Source: Pseudomonas sp. 7P_10.2_Bac1 (GTDB lineage Bacteria; Pseudomonadota; Gammaproteobacteria; Pseudomonadales; Pseudomonadaceae). Taken from it: a DNA stretch of 41,851 bases. Under the pieces are notes generated by a model, which was given only the letters and a program-made list of their open reading frames with translations, was not told the DNA's origin and did no database searches. Positions 1 to 7,478 of this stretch are shown one piece after another. The translations under genes were made by a program, and so were the position numbers. The stretch is taken from NCBI RefSeq assembly GCF_025465935.1, contig NZ_JANLNV010000036.1:1-41851 (forward strand). The letters are read 5' to 3'. Position 1 is the stretch's first letter. Each line of letters begins with the position of its first letter.

Positions 1-40
1 CGGGTGGGCCGCGGGGGGCGGCTGTTTTTTTTTTTTTTTT
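1..40. other. Low-complexity contig end
   Basis: A G-rich stretch is followed by a run of about 18 T residues and then directly by a partial interspersed repeat. It carries no coding signal. The opposite end of the window shows the same G-then-T homopolymer pattern, so I read this as sequencing or assembly noise where the assembler lost its path in a multicopy repeat, not as biology. Confidence 0.6.
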
Positions 41-69
41 AAAAGATCGCGAGGCAAGCTCGCTCCTAC
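41..69. repeat. Partial REP-type palindrome (one arm)
   Basis: This is one arm of the interspersed palindrome that occurs complete at 7403, 10275 and 17502. It reads AAAGATCGCGAGGCAAGC and continues to CTCGCTCCTAC. The partner arm would lie upstream, where the sequence degenerates into homopolymers. It sits just downstream of the stop codon of the flavin monooxygenase gene, a typical place for REP/REPIN elements in Pseudomonas. Confidence 0.75.
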
Positions 70-74
70 AGTTT

Positions 75-1430
75 TTAAGGTCTAAAAGAAGCGCCGGTAT
101 GCCGTTCAGGCAGATGGGCTTCGCCTTCGACAAACAGCTTTTGTCGCAGGCTGCCGGTGTCATACGCCGTTTTGTAGGAGCCCCGGCGCTGCAGCTCGGG
201 GATCACCAGATCAATGAAGTCGGCGTAGCTTTCGGGCGTGACGATGCGGGTCAGGTTGAAGCCGTCCAGGCCGGTTTGCGAAATCCAGGACTCCAGCTCA
301 TCGGCCACTTGTTCAGGGGAGCCGACCACGGTGATGTAACGCCCGCCCAACGCGTGTTGTTCCAGCAACTTGCGGCGTGTCCAGTCGTTGTTCTGCAGCA
401 CTTTGGTGGCCGATTGGATAGCGTTGCTCTTCACGTACTGGATCGGTTCGTCCAGCTCGTAATCGGCAAAGTCGATGCCGGTGGAGCTGGCGAAATGCGC
501 GACCCCGGCTTCGGCGCTGGCGTAGGCCAGGTATTCTTCACGCTTGGCCAGCGCCTGGGCTTCGGTCGGGGCGACGATGACGTTCAGGCCCATGAACACT
601 TTGATGTCATCCGGGTTGCGGCCTGCCGCCGTGGCACTGGCCCGCACGCGGTCGACCTGGATTTTGGTCGCCGCCTTGGTCTGCCCGCTGATGAACACAC
701 ACTCGGCATGGCGCCCGGCAAAGGCCAGGCCACGGTCCGAGCTGCCCGCCTGGAATAGCACGGGTGTGCGTTGAGGCGAAGGTTCGCACAGGTGATAACC
801 CTCGACCTGATAGAACTCGCCCGCGTGTTTGACCTTGTGCACCTTGCCCGGCTGGGCGTAGATGCGCTGCGCCGGGTCGTTCAGCACGGCGTCGTTTTCC
901 CAACTGCCTTCCCAGAGTTTGTAGAGCACCTCAAGGTATTCGTCGGCCTGGTCGTAGCGGCGGTCATGTTCCACTTGTTCGGTCAGGCCCATGGCCTTGG
1001 CGGCGCTGTCCAGGTAGCCGGTGACGATGTTCCAGCCCACCCGGCCTTGGGTCAGGTGGTCGAGGGTCGACATGCGGCGTGCGAACAAGTATGGCGGCTC
1101 GTAGGTCAGGTTGGCGGTCAAGCCAAAACCGAGGTTTTGGGTGACGGCGGCCATGGCAGAAACCAACAGCAATGGGTCGTTAACCGGCAATTGAATGGAT
1201 TCTTTGAGCGGGACATCAACTGATTGTTGATAAACGTCGTAGACCCCGACGATATCGGCGATAAACAACCCGTCAAACAGCCCGCGTTCCAGCAGTTTTG
1301 CCAGCTCTGTCCAGTATTCCAGGGTGTTGTAGCGCGTCGAGGTATCGCGCGGATGCGTCCACAACCCGTGGTTGATATGGCCAATGCAGTTCATGTTGAA
1401 CGCATTGAGCAGGATTTTCTTTTTGCTCAT
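75..1430 (-). CDS. NtaA/SnaA/DszA-family flavin-dependent monooxygenase
   Basis: This 451-residue protein belongs to the class C flavin monooxygenases (luciferase-like fold) of the NtaA/SnaA/DszA/SoxA group. These use FMNH2 from a separate reductase to oxidise and cleave C-S or C-N bonds. Family hallmarks visible are an N-terminal strand with FNMNCIGHINHGLW (about residues 11-24), LTQGRVGWNIVTGY (about 126-139) and HAECVFISGQT (about 240-250). The length is normal for the family. The ATG overlaps the stop of the upstream SfnB-like gene in a TGATG arrangement, so the two are translationally coupled. Pairing with SfnB-like genes points to use of an organosulfur compound such as a sulfone or sulfonate under sulfate limitation. 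The exact substrate cannot be read from sequence. No flavin reductase gene is visible, though the contig ends just downstream. Confidence 0.88.
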   Translation of the reverse strand: MSKKKILLNAFNMNCIGHINHGLWTHPRDTSTRYNTLEYWTELAKLLERGLFDGLFIADIVGVYDVYQQSVDVPLKESIQLPVNDPLLLVSAMAAVTQNLGFGLTANLTYEPPYLFARRMSTLDHLTQGRVGWNIVTGYLDSAAKAMGLTEQVEHDRRYDQADEYLEVLYKLWEGSWENDAVLNDPAQRIYAQPGKVHKVKHAGEFYQVEGYHLCEPSPQRTPVLFQAGSSDRGLAFAGRHAECVFISGQTKAATKIQVDRVRASATAAGRNPDDIKVFMGLNVIVAPTEAQALAKREEYLAYASAEAGVAHFASSTGIDFADYELDEPIQYVKSNAIQSATKVLQNNDWTRRKLLEQHALGGRYITVVGSPEQVADELESWISQTGLDGFNLTRIVTPESYADFIDLVIPELQRRGSYKTAYDTGSLRQKLFVEGEAHLPERHTGASFRP

Positions 1431-2626
1431 CAGATCGTCCCCCGCAGCGGTGGGTTTTCACTGTTGAGGTAGTAGTTACCGACAGCGTGGTACTTCCAGC
1501 GCACCGGGTCGTGCAGGGTGTGCACGCGGGCGTTGCGCCAGTGGCGATCAAGGCCGTACTCGGCCAGGGTGGCCTGGCTGCCAGCCAGTTCGAACAGGGT
1601 GCTGGCGGCGCTCAGCGCCACTTCGGTGCTGAGGGCTCGGGCTTCGGCCACGGCAATCGAGGCCGCCGCGATGGTGCTGGCGTTGGTGTTGGCCTGGGCG
1701 ATATCCAGGAACTCGCCGCTGCGTTCCAGCAAGGCTTCGGTCGCATGCAGGCGCACGCTCAACTGGCCAAAGCTTTTGAGGGTCAGCGGGTCTTCGCTGG
1801 CGATGTCGGTGGTGGCGTCGATCCAGGGCCGGGTTTTGGTGCGTACAAAATTCAGCGCGTCTTCAAAGGCGGCGCGGGCGATGCCGGTGTCGATGGCCGC
1901 GTGCAGAATCTGCGCCAGCGGGCCGACCGGGGTGGGGCGCTCAAACGCCCTTTGAAACGGGATCACGTCGTCAGTGGCCACGAACACATTGTCGAACACC
2001 ACTGAGCCGCTGCCCGTGGTGCGCTGGCCAAAGCCGCTCCAGTCGTCGATGACGTTCAAACCGTCGCTGTCGCTGCGCACAAAGGCCAGGTGCTGCACGC
2101 CGTTGTCATCGACCACCGAGGTCGGGATGCGCTGCGCGTAAAGTGCGCCGGTGGCGTAGAACTTGCGGCCATTGATGCGATAGCCGTGCTCGGCCTTGGC
2201 CAAGTGTGTGGTGCGGTCGTGGGCGGTTTTAGTGCCCAGTTCGGCCAGGGCATTGCCAAAGCGCTGGCCGTTTAAAACCTCTGTGTAGAGCCGTTTTTTT
2301 TGCGCTTCGCTGCCGTTTACCCGGAGCACTTCGAGGGCATAGAAATGGTTCTGCGGGATTTGCCCCAGCGAGCTGTCGGCCGCTGAGATCAGGCTGACCA
2401 CTTCGGCGAGGGTGACGTTGGATACGCCTGCGCCGCCATAGGCCTTGGGCACGGTGATGCCCCACAGCCCGGTGTGGGAAAACAGTTCGAGTTCATCGAG
2501 TGGCAGGCGCCGTTCGCGATCGCGCACCGTGCTTTCACGTTTGAAATAAGCGGCCAGCTCACGCGCTACGCTCAGGGCCTCGGCATCGCTCTGGATGACC
2601 GGGACCTGTTTGGATATCAGTGACAT
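1430..2626 (-). CDS. SfnB-family sulfur acquisition oxidoreductase (second copy)
   Basis: This 398-residue protein has the acyl-CoA dehydrogenase fold and resembles SfnB, known in Pseudomonas for growth on dimethyl sulfone-type sulfur sources; DszC is a monooxygenase of the same fold. Shared family blocks are LGQIPQNHFY, WSGFGQRTTGSGSV in the flavin-binding beta domain, and a C-terminal HDPVRWKYHAVG. The start at 2626 is preceded by GGAG seven nucleotides upstream. An in-frame extension to 2749 is possible but would overlap the previous gene and lacks a ribosome-binding site. It is clearly homologous to the gene immediately upstream, from which it is separated by 11 bp, so the pair looks like a tandem duplication followed by divergence. 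It probably works with the downstream DszA-like monooxygenase. The symbol sfnB is withheld because two paralogues exist. Confidence 0.85.
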   Translation of the reverse strand: MSLISKQVPVIQSDAEALSVARELAAYFKRESTVRDRERRLPLDELELFSHTGLWGITVPKAYGGAGVSNVTLAEVVSLISAADSSLGQIPQNHFYALEVLRVNGSEAQKKRLYTEVLNGQRFGNALAELGTKTAHDRTTHLAKAEHGYRINGRKFYATGALYAQRIPTSVVDDNGVQHLAFVRSDSDGLNVIDDWSGFGQRTTGSGSVVFDNVFVATDDVIPFQRAFERPTPVGPLAQILHAAIDTGIARAAFEDALNFVRTKTRPWIDATTDIASEDPLTLKSFGQLSVRLHATEALLERSGEFLDIAQANTNASTIAAASIAVAEARALSTEVALSAASTLFELAGSQATLAEYGLDRHWRNARVHTLHDPVRWKYHAVGNYYLNSENPPLRGTI

Positions 2627-2637
2627 GGGTGTCTCCG

Positions 2638-3879
2638 TTAGATCCAGGAATGCCTTGCAGGCAAAGTGCCGTTGAGGCGATAAGCGCCGATGGCGTGGTA
2701 TTTCCAGCGCACGGGGTCGTGCAGGGTGTGAACCCGCGCGTTGCGCCAATGCCGGTCAAGGTTGAACTCGGCCAGGGTGGAACTGCTGCCCGCCAGCTCG
2801 AAGAGTTTTTCGCTGGCCAGTAACGACAGTTCAGTGCTCAACGCCTTGGCTTGTGCCACGGCAATCGAAGCGCGGGCGGCGGCCTGTGCATCAATCGGTG
2901 CTGCGCTGACCTCGTCGAGTACTCGACCAGCCTTGCGCAACAACGCTTCGGCGGCATGCAACTCGATGTGCAACTTGCCGATGTCGGCGATTACGTAAGG
3001 GTCGTCGCTGTTGCGCTCGACCTTGGCATCGATCCACGGGCGTGAGCGCTCGCGGACAAAGCTGAGGGTATCGGCGATAGCGCCACGGGCAATGCCCAGG
3101 TCGATGGCGGCCTGAATCAACTGCGACACGGCGCCTTGAATATTCGGGACCTCAGCCAGCCGCCAATTGTCGATCACCAGTTCTGCTTCAACGGGTACGT
3201 TGTTGAGCAGTACCGTGCCGCTGGCCGTGGTGCGCTGGCCAAAACCGGACCAGTCATCGACCACGCGCAAACCGGGCGTGCCACGGCGGACAAACGCCAT
3301 GACCTGTTTGCCATCATCGTTCAGCGCCTTGACCGCGATCCAGTGCGCAAACAGCGCGCCGGTGGAGTAGAACTTCTGGCCATTGATCACGAAGTCTTCG
3401 CCATCTGCCGTGATCCGGGCTTTGAGTTCGAGGGTGTTTTTAGTGCCGCGCTCAGGGCCGGCATTACCAATGCGCCAGCCTTGCAGCACGCTGGTAAATA
3501 ACTGTTCTTTTTGCGAGGGGGTCGCGACGCTTGCAATCAGGTTGAGCAGCCCGACCTGATTCTGCGGAATTTGCCCCAGCGCCGGATCGGCCGCCGAGAT
3601 GATCGCGAAGACTTCAGCCAAGGTGACAAAAGACACCTGTGGCCCGCCGAATTCACGCGCAATCGAAATACCGCCCAAACCGCTGCGGGTGAAGGTTTCT
3701 ATGAGTGACCACGGCAGTTTGCGGTGCTGGTCGCGTTTTGCAGCGTGCTCACGCGCGGCTTTAGCCAAGTCGTGGGCGGCCTGAAGGGCTTCGTTATCGG
3801 TGCGCAGGACGTGCGCTGCCAACAACAGGGGCGCGACATCCAAGTCGCTTTGCAGTTGTGCATTTGCCAAAAGAGTCAT
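2638..3879 (-). CDS. SfnB-family sulfur acquisition oxidoreductase (first copy)
   Basis: This 413-residue acyl-CoA-dehydrogenase-fold flavoprotein is of the SfnB type and is first in a three-gene minus-strand operon. Visible blocks include LGQIPQNQVGLL (about 104-115), the flavin-domain segment WSGFGQRTTASGTV (about 212-225) and the C-terminal RHWRNARVHTLHDPVRWKYHAIG. AAGGAG lies nine nucleotides before the ATG. Family knowledge: SfnB-like proteins are made during sulfate starvation and take part in oxidising alkyl sulfones, probably with reduced flavin. Inference: this copy and its neighbour either act on different organosulfur substrates or form a heteromer. Classification in the family is solid; substrate is unknown. 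Confidence 0.86.
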   Translation of the reverse strand: MTLLANAQLQSDLDVAPLLLAAHVLRTDNEALQAAHDLAKAAREHAAKRDQHRKLPWSLIETFTRSGLGGISIAREFGGPQVSFVTLAEVFAIISAADPALGQIPQNQVGLLNLIASVATPSQKEQLFTSVLQGWRIGNAGPERGTKNTLELKARITADGEDFVINGQKFYSTGALFAHWIAVKALNDDGKQVMAFVRRGTPGLRVVDDWSGFGQRTTASGTVLLNNVPVEAELVIDNWRLAEVPNIQGAVSQLIQAAIDLGIARGAIADTLSFVRERSRPWIDAKVERNSDDPYVIADIGKLHIELHAAEALLRKAGRVLDEVSAAPIDAQAAARASIAVAQAKALSTELSLLASEKLFELAGSSSTLAEFNLDRHWRNARVHTLHDPVRWKYHAIGAYRLNGTLPARHSWI

Positions 3880-4021
3880 TAGTTCCGCTCCTTGGCTGCA
3901 CGCAATGCCCCGGAAAGGGTAATTGTGTTGCTGACCATACCTACCTCATCTTTGGAGCGCCGCTTGAGCGGCGCGAAGTAAAGCAAGAGAGTCCGGTGGT
4001 CCGGTGCATATACCCTAATTG

Positions 4022-4056
4022 AGTATAAAAATTAAAAGAACTAACTTTTCGGAATA
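4022..4056 (-). promoter_or_regulatory. Candidate promoter of the sulfur operon
   Basis: The 207 bp upstream of the first SfnB-like gene are AT-richer than the genes. Read on the minus strand they contain TATACT (4027-4022), a good -10 hexamer, with no recognisable -35 at 16-18 bp, which suggests activator dependence. Directly upstream lies ATTCCGAAAAG (4056-4046), a plausible activator site. A sulfur-starvation regulator such as CysB is the obvious candidate, but this is inference. No convincing sigma-54 -24/-12 element was found. Confidence 0.35.
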
Positions 4057-4086
4057 TGAATAGATGATTCGTGCCACCTGCTCCGT

Positions 4087-4851
4087 TCAGTCCCGCCAGT
4101 TGGGGCGGGTCTCGGCAGCGCGCAGAATTTCTTTGGGAGCGGCGTTGATATAGCGCTTGTTGGTGCCGACCTTCAGCGTACGGGTCGGTGCCCAGCGTGA
4201 GTTGTTGCCCACACGGTCGATCACGCAGTAAGTGACCTCCAGCTTTGGGTCTTCACCGGCTTCCTGGATGATTTCAGGGGGCACGAACACGCTGACGGGC
4301 TTGTTGATGTCGGTCTGGCGCAACTTGGGCAGGTCGAGGCGGACATCTCCCCACAGCAAGGTGATTTCATCCTCGCTTGCCATATTGTGATAAGGCTCGA
4401 TGGTTACGGGAACGCCGCGCTTCATCTGGCTACAGTTGATCCCGTAGCGCTGGATCTGGTCGGGAATCATCAAGGGCGCGAGCCCCTGGTTTTCTTCGCC
4501 GATGGCCAAACCGCCCGGGCAGTCGAGTTTGACCAGCACTTTAAGTTGCGCGGAAAGAGCCGGGCAACTGCCAATGTGCATCACCCGATAGTAAAGACGC
4601 GCTGTTCCGTTTTGAATAAAACTTTCTGGCACTCTAAGTGATACCGGACGGCCCATGTCGGTTTTGCAAATTTGCCGTGAAGATACATAGCAGCCGTCCC
4701 AGAATAGTTCAATCAAGTCACCTTCTTCCATATGGGTGTAGGGCGCTATGGTGACCAATAAATGTTCGGCGGCGCGCGCGCAAATGGTGTGTTTATTCGA
4801 TTGTTCCAGTGTGGGTGCTGCCAACTTTAGAGCATGTGAGGTAAAAGGCAT
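4087..4851 (-). CDS. Two-repeat beta-sandwich-like protein of unknown function
   Basis: This 254-residue protein matches no enzyme I recognise. It consists of two similar tandem units (about residues 8-118 and 119-228). Each has the order VTI-x-PY-x-x-M, an acidic turn, E/T-LFW or LLWG, a basic-plus-TD block (KTDMGRPVSLRVP versus QTDINKPVSVFVP), then a strand YYRVM or TYCVI and the VG/IG turn. This looks like a pair of Ig-like beta domains. There is no signal peptide or membrane segment. The start at 4851 is supported by AGGAG nine nucleotides upstream; an in-frame extension to 4962 lacks support. It stands alone, divergent from a 626-bp gene-free region. Related repeats occur in Pseudomonas as parts of larger surface proteins, but secretion of this one is not evident. 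Function unknown. Confidence 0.7.
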   Translation of the reverse strand: MPFTSHALKLAAPTLEQSNKHTICARAAEHLLVTIAPYTHMEEGDLIELFWDGCYVSSRQICKTDMGRPVSLRVPESFIQNGTARLYYRVMHIGSCPALSAQLKVLVKLDCPGGLAIGEENQGLAPLMIPDQIQRYGINCSQMKRGVPVTIEPYHNMASEDEITLLWGDVRLDLPKLRQTDINKPVSVFVPPEIIQEAGEDPKLEVTYCVIDRVGNNSRWAPTRTLKVGTNKRYINAAPKEILRAAETRPNWRD

Positions 4852-5477
4852 AAATGAAAACTCCTGTCTGACTTCTAAGTGGCACACAGCACGGCTATGG
4901 AGGCTGTATTCAAGGCGGCCAAGGCGGCTGGTGCTGTGTGGCCTGGAGAGTCGGGCTAACAATCCGTGTGCACTGTAGTAGAGGTAATAAAAGGTGGCAC
5001 TGGGTAAAGGGTGGATCTATTTGTTTTATTAGATAAGAGTCTTAATGCAAGAGTGTCAAGGCGTGAAATTATAATTGGTCATCTCTTGGTCATAATCAGA
5101 AAGTTCCTACTGGTCATACGTTTTAAAGCGCTATTGGCTGCTGCAGTTTAGATGCATTGAACGGAATGAAAGAGGTAACTATATGTAATGAGGGTGGGTA
5201 CAAATCCCACGCTACTTGTTAAAGTTGCTCAGGGTTTAATATGCCCAGGCAAGTTGTGCTTATTGCTACTGAGAATAAAAGATAACTCCTACGGTTGAAT
5301 CGATGGCTTCAGGTGGGCAAGTAGCGGGGACGTGAGAGCTTTCTCGACGGTGCTCAGTGGTTGGCGCTTCTTAGCAATAATTTCACACACTCTCTGCATA
5401 ATGAGCGCGAGAGGGGCAATCGGTTTTGCCCGCTTTGTGTTATTTAGACGTAGCAAATTTCCAGGATGATCACGTTA
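4852..5477. other. Long AT-richer divergent intergenic region
   Basis: These 626 bp between two divergent genes hold no credible ORF. Base composition is clearly more AT-rich than the neighbours from about 4980 to 5300. The region contains three TGGTCAT direct repeats (5076-5082, 5087-5093, 5111-5117), a hairpin with T-arm geometry (5194-5210), and a long-range inverted repeat (5210-5218 with 5318-5326). It must contain promoters for both flanking genes. A small RNA or a structured leader is possible. It resembles no riboswitch class that I can name. Confidence 0.5.
5194..5326 (+). ncRNA. Candidate structured RNA (unverified)
   Basis: Three pairings can be drawn. GTGGG/CCCAC close a 7-nt loop (5194-5198 with 5206-5210). 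TTGCTCAGGG pairs with CCCAGGCAA, with two internal mismatches, at about 5224-5252. CGCTACTTG (5210-5218) pairs perfectly with CAAGTAGCG (5318-5326), and a one-base bulge extends this to CCCA/GGG. Together they suggest a domain closed by a long-range helix. It has no recognised promoter or U-rich terminator, and the strand is assumed from the downstream gene. It could be a 5' leader of the SdiA-regulated-type gene, a small RNA, or chance. Confidence 0.2.
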
Positions 5478-6410
5478 ATGGCCACAGACCCTCTGCAGAC
5501 ATCGTCTGCCCCCCGATCTTCGCGTTTTCGCATGCGTTGGTATTACTGGCTTTTGCTGCTGGCGGCGCTGTTCTACGCCATAGCGTCTGTCCTGCATTGG
5601 GATGACCGGGGAGCTCTGTGGGTACTGGAGCAGTTTGAGAGCCAAAGCGATCAGAATGAGAGCGTCTGGCTGCCCAACTACCGCGTGGTCATTGATGCCA
5701 AGCCGATGCCGGGGCTGGAGAAGGATGAGGCCTCGGACCTGGCGTACAACCCCCAGACCAACACGCTGTTTTCGGTCATGGGCAAAAACCCGTTTCTGGT
5801 TGAGCTGAGCCTTGAGGGTGATGTTCTGCGCAAGATGCCGCTGGTGGGCTGGAGCAACCCTGAAGGCTTGACCGTGATGGAGAACGGGCTGCTGGGGATC
5901 GTCGATGAACGTGATCATTTATTGACCATTGTGAAGGTCGACGCCGACACCAAAACCCTGAACATCAACGACTTCCCCAAATATGACCTGGGGCCTTCAA
6001 AAGACCAGAACAAAGCCTTCGAGGCGATTGCCTGGGACCCGCGTCGCCAGCAGCTGCTGCTCGGTGAGGAACGTCCGCCGGCCATGTACGTCTGGAAGAG
6101 TGACGGCAGTCAGACCCTCTTGGGCAACAAGCAGAAAGTCCCTAGTGATGAGCTGGACCTGCGCAACCTGTCGGGTTTGAGTATTGACCCGCGTACGGGT
6201 CATACCTTGGTGCTGTCAGCCGATTCCCACTTGCTGCTGGAGCTGGATGAGCTGGGCGAGCAGGTCAGCTTCATGACCCTGCTGCGTGGCTTCAATGGCC
6301 TCAAGAGCACCATTCCCAGGGCTGAAGGGGTCGCGATTGATAACAACGGCACGCTGTACATGGTCAGCGAGCCGAACCTCTTTTATCGGTTCGAGAAGAA
6401 AGCCAAATAG
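5478..6410 (+). CDS. SdiA-regulated domain protein, membrane-anchored (paralogue 1)
   Basis: This 310-residue protein has one N-terminal membrane helix (about 22-40, WYYWLLLLAALFYAIAS) followed by a periplasmic beta-propeller-type domain of the SdiA-regulated family. Typical blocks are NPQTNTLFSVMGKNP (about 89-103), GWSNPEGLTV, FEAIAWDPRRQQLLLGEE, LSGLSIDPRTGHTLVLSADSHLLLELD and a C-terminal EGVAIDNNGTLYMVSEPNLFYRF. The family's biochemical role is not established. Start choice: ATG 5478 lies 11 nt after AGGA, whereas the in-frame ATG at 5466 is fused to that motif and has no other ribosome-binding site; the difference is four residues. It is followed after 72 bp by a paralogue, so the two probably form a transcription unit. 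Confidence 0.8.
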   Translation: MATDPLQTSSAPRSSRFRMRWYYWLLLLAALFYAIASVLHWDDRGALWVLEQFESQSDQNESVWLPNYRVVIDAKPMPGLEKDEASDLAYNPQTNTLFSVMGKNPFLVELSLEGDVLRKMPLVGWSNPEGLTVMENGLLGIVDERDHLLTIVKVDADTKTLNINDFPKYDLGPSKDQNKAFEAIAWDPRRQQLLLGEERPPAMYVWKSDGSQTLLGNKQKVPSDELDLRNLSGLSIDPRTGHTLVLSADSHLLLELDELGEQVSFMTLLRGFNGLKSTIPRAEGVAIDNNGTLYMVSEPNLFYRFEKKAK

Positions 6411-6482
6411 CCATTACGGATTAAGCTTGAATTCATGCAGTCGTGATATTTCATCCGACTGATTTTTCTAGAGCTTGTCCTT

Positions 6483-7391
6483 ATGCTGCGTGTCAGCCGT
6501 TCTACCCCGCTTCTTCTGGGCGTGTTGCTCGTGTCGTTGTTGGCCGCGGGCTTCGCGGCCCAGCATTACCGCTTGTTTGACCGAACCTGGTTCAACTTAA
6601 GCCTGCTCTGGCAACCCGCCAACCTGAATGCCATCAACCTGGGTGAGTACCGCGCTGTGCTGCAAGGCCGGGTGATTGATGGCCTTGAGGACAATGTCTC
6701 GGCGCTGACGTATGACCCGGTGCGCAAAAGCCTGTTTACCGTGACCAATAAAAACCCGGAGCTGATAGAGCTGACGCTGGATGGCCAAGTCGTGCGCAGG
6801 ATACCGCTGGTCGGATTTGGTGATGCCGAGGCGATCGAGTTCATCGAGAAGAACACGTATGTGATCACTGATGAATACACGCAGCGACTGATCAAGGTGC
6901 AGGTTGATGACAACACGCGAGTGCTGAATGCCGAAGAGGCCGAGCAATTGACGCTGGGGATCAGCCCGTCGGGCAACAAGGGCTTTGAAGGGCTGGCCTA
7001 CGATTCGGTGGGCAAGCGCCTGTTTGTGGCCAAGGAACGTGATCCGATGTTGATTTACGAGGTGCGCGGCTTTCCTCATGACAACCCGCTACAGCCGTAT
7101 GCCACCCACGTGATCACCAACCCGCGACGCGATGCGCGGTTGTTTGTGCGTGACCTGTCGAGTTTGCAGTTTGATGAGCGCAGCGGTCATTTGCTGGCGC
7201 TGTCGGATGAATCCAAATTGCTGCTGGAGTTGGACATTAAAGGCCGCCCGTTCAGCACGTTGTCGTTGAAACAGGGGCGCAGTGGCCTGGAAAAGTCCGT
7301 GCCGCAAGCGGAAGGCGTCGCGATGGATGAAGAGGGAACGTTGTATATCGTGAGTGAGCCGAACCTGTTTTACGTGTTCAAAAAGCCTTAA
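6483..7391 (+). CDS. SdiA-regulated domain protein, membrane-anchored (paralogue 2)
   Basis: This 302-residue paralogue of the preceding gene has an N-terminal helix (about 8-26) and then the same propeller-like domain: ALTYDPVRKSLFTVTNKNPELIEL, GDAEAIEFIE, GNKGFEGLAYDSVGKRLFVAKERDP, LSSLQFDERSGHLLALSDESKLLLELD and EGVAMDEEGTLYIVSEPNLFYVF. The two proteins align over almost their full length with only small gaps, which indicates tandem duplication. No clear Shine-Dalgarno precedes the ATG at 6483. A REP palindrome follows the stop codon by 11 bp and may end or stabilise the transcript. Family assignment is good; function is unknown. Confidence 0.8.
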   Translation: MLRVSRSTPLLLGVLLVSLLAAGFAAQHYRLFDRTWFNLSLLWQPANLNAINLGEYRAVLQGRVIDGLEDNVSALTYDPVRKSLFTVTNKNPELIELTLDGQVVRRIPLVGFGDAEAIEFIEKNTYVITDEYTQRLIKVQVDDNTRVLNAEEAEQLTLGISPSGNKGFEGLAYDSVGKRLFVAKERDPMLIYEVRGFPHDNPLQPYATHVITNPRRDARLFVRDLSSLQFDERSGHLLALSDESKLLLELDIKGRPFSTLSLKQGRSGLEKSVPQAEGVAMDEEGTLYIVSEPNLFYVFKKP

Positions 7392-7402
7392 ATCAACACC
7401 GT

Positions 7403-7467
7403 GTAGGAGCGAGCTTGCCTCGCGATCTTTTGATCTTTAAAAGATTGCGAGGCAAGCTCGCTCCTAC
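7403..7467. repeat. REP/REPIN palindrome
   Basis: Two inverted arms of about 28 bp, GTAGGAGCGAGCTTGCCTCG at one end and its complement ending CTCGCTCCTAC at the other, flank a short AT-rich centre. One arm carries a single change (GATTGCGAGG). It lies between the ends of two convergent genes, where it would also fold into a strong transcript-terminating or stabilising hairpin. Further copies lie at 10275, 17502 and 33639, with partial copies at both contig ends. Confidence 0.9.
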
Positions 7468-7478
7468 ACGATTACGGG

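Noticed and set aside
4022..4080. Sigma-54 promoter for the sulfur operon (GTGGCACGAATC on the minus strand near 4078)
   Set aside because: The -24 GG-like element is present, but the required GC at the -12 position is missing at the correct spacing.
5194..5220. tRNA or tRNA fragment (GTGGG-TACAAAT-CCCAC resembles a T-arm)
   Set aside because: No acceptor stem, anticodon arm or D arm can be placed upstream at the right distance, and the loop lacks the TTC start.
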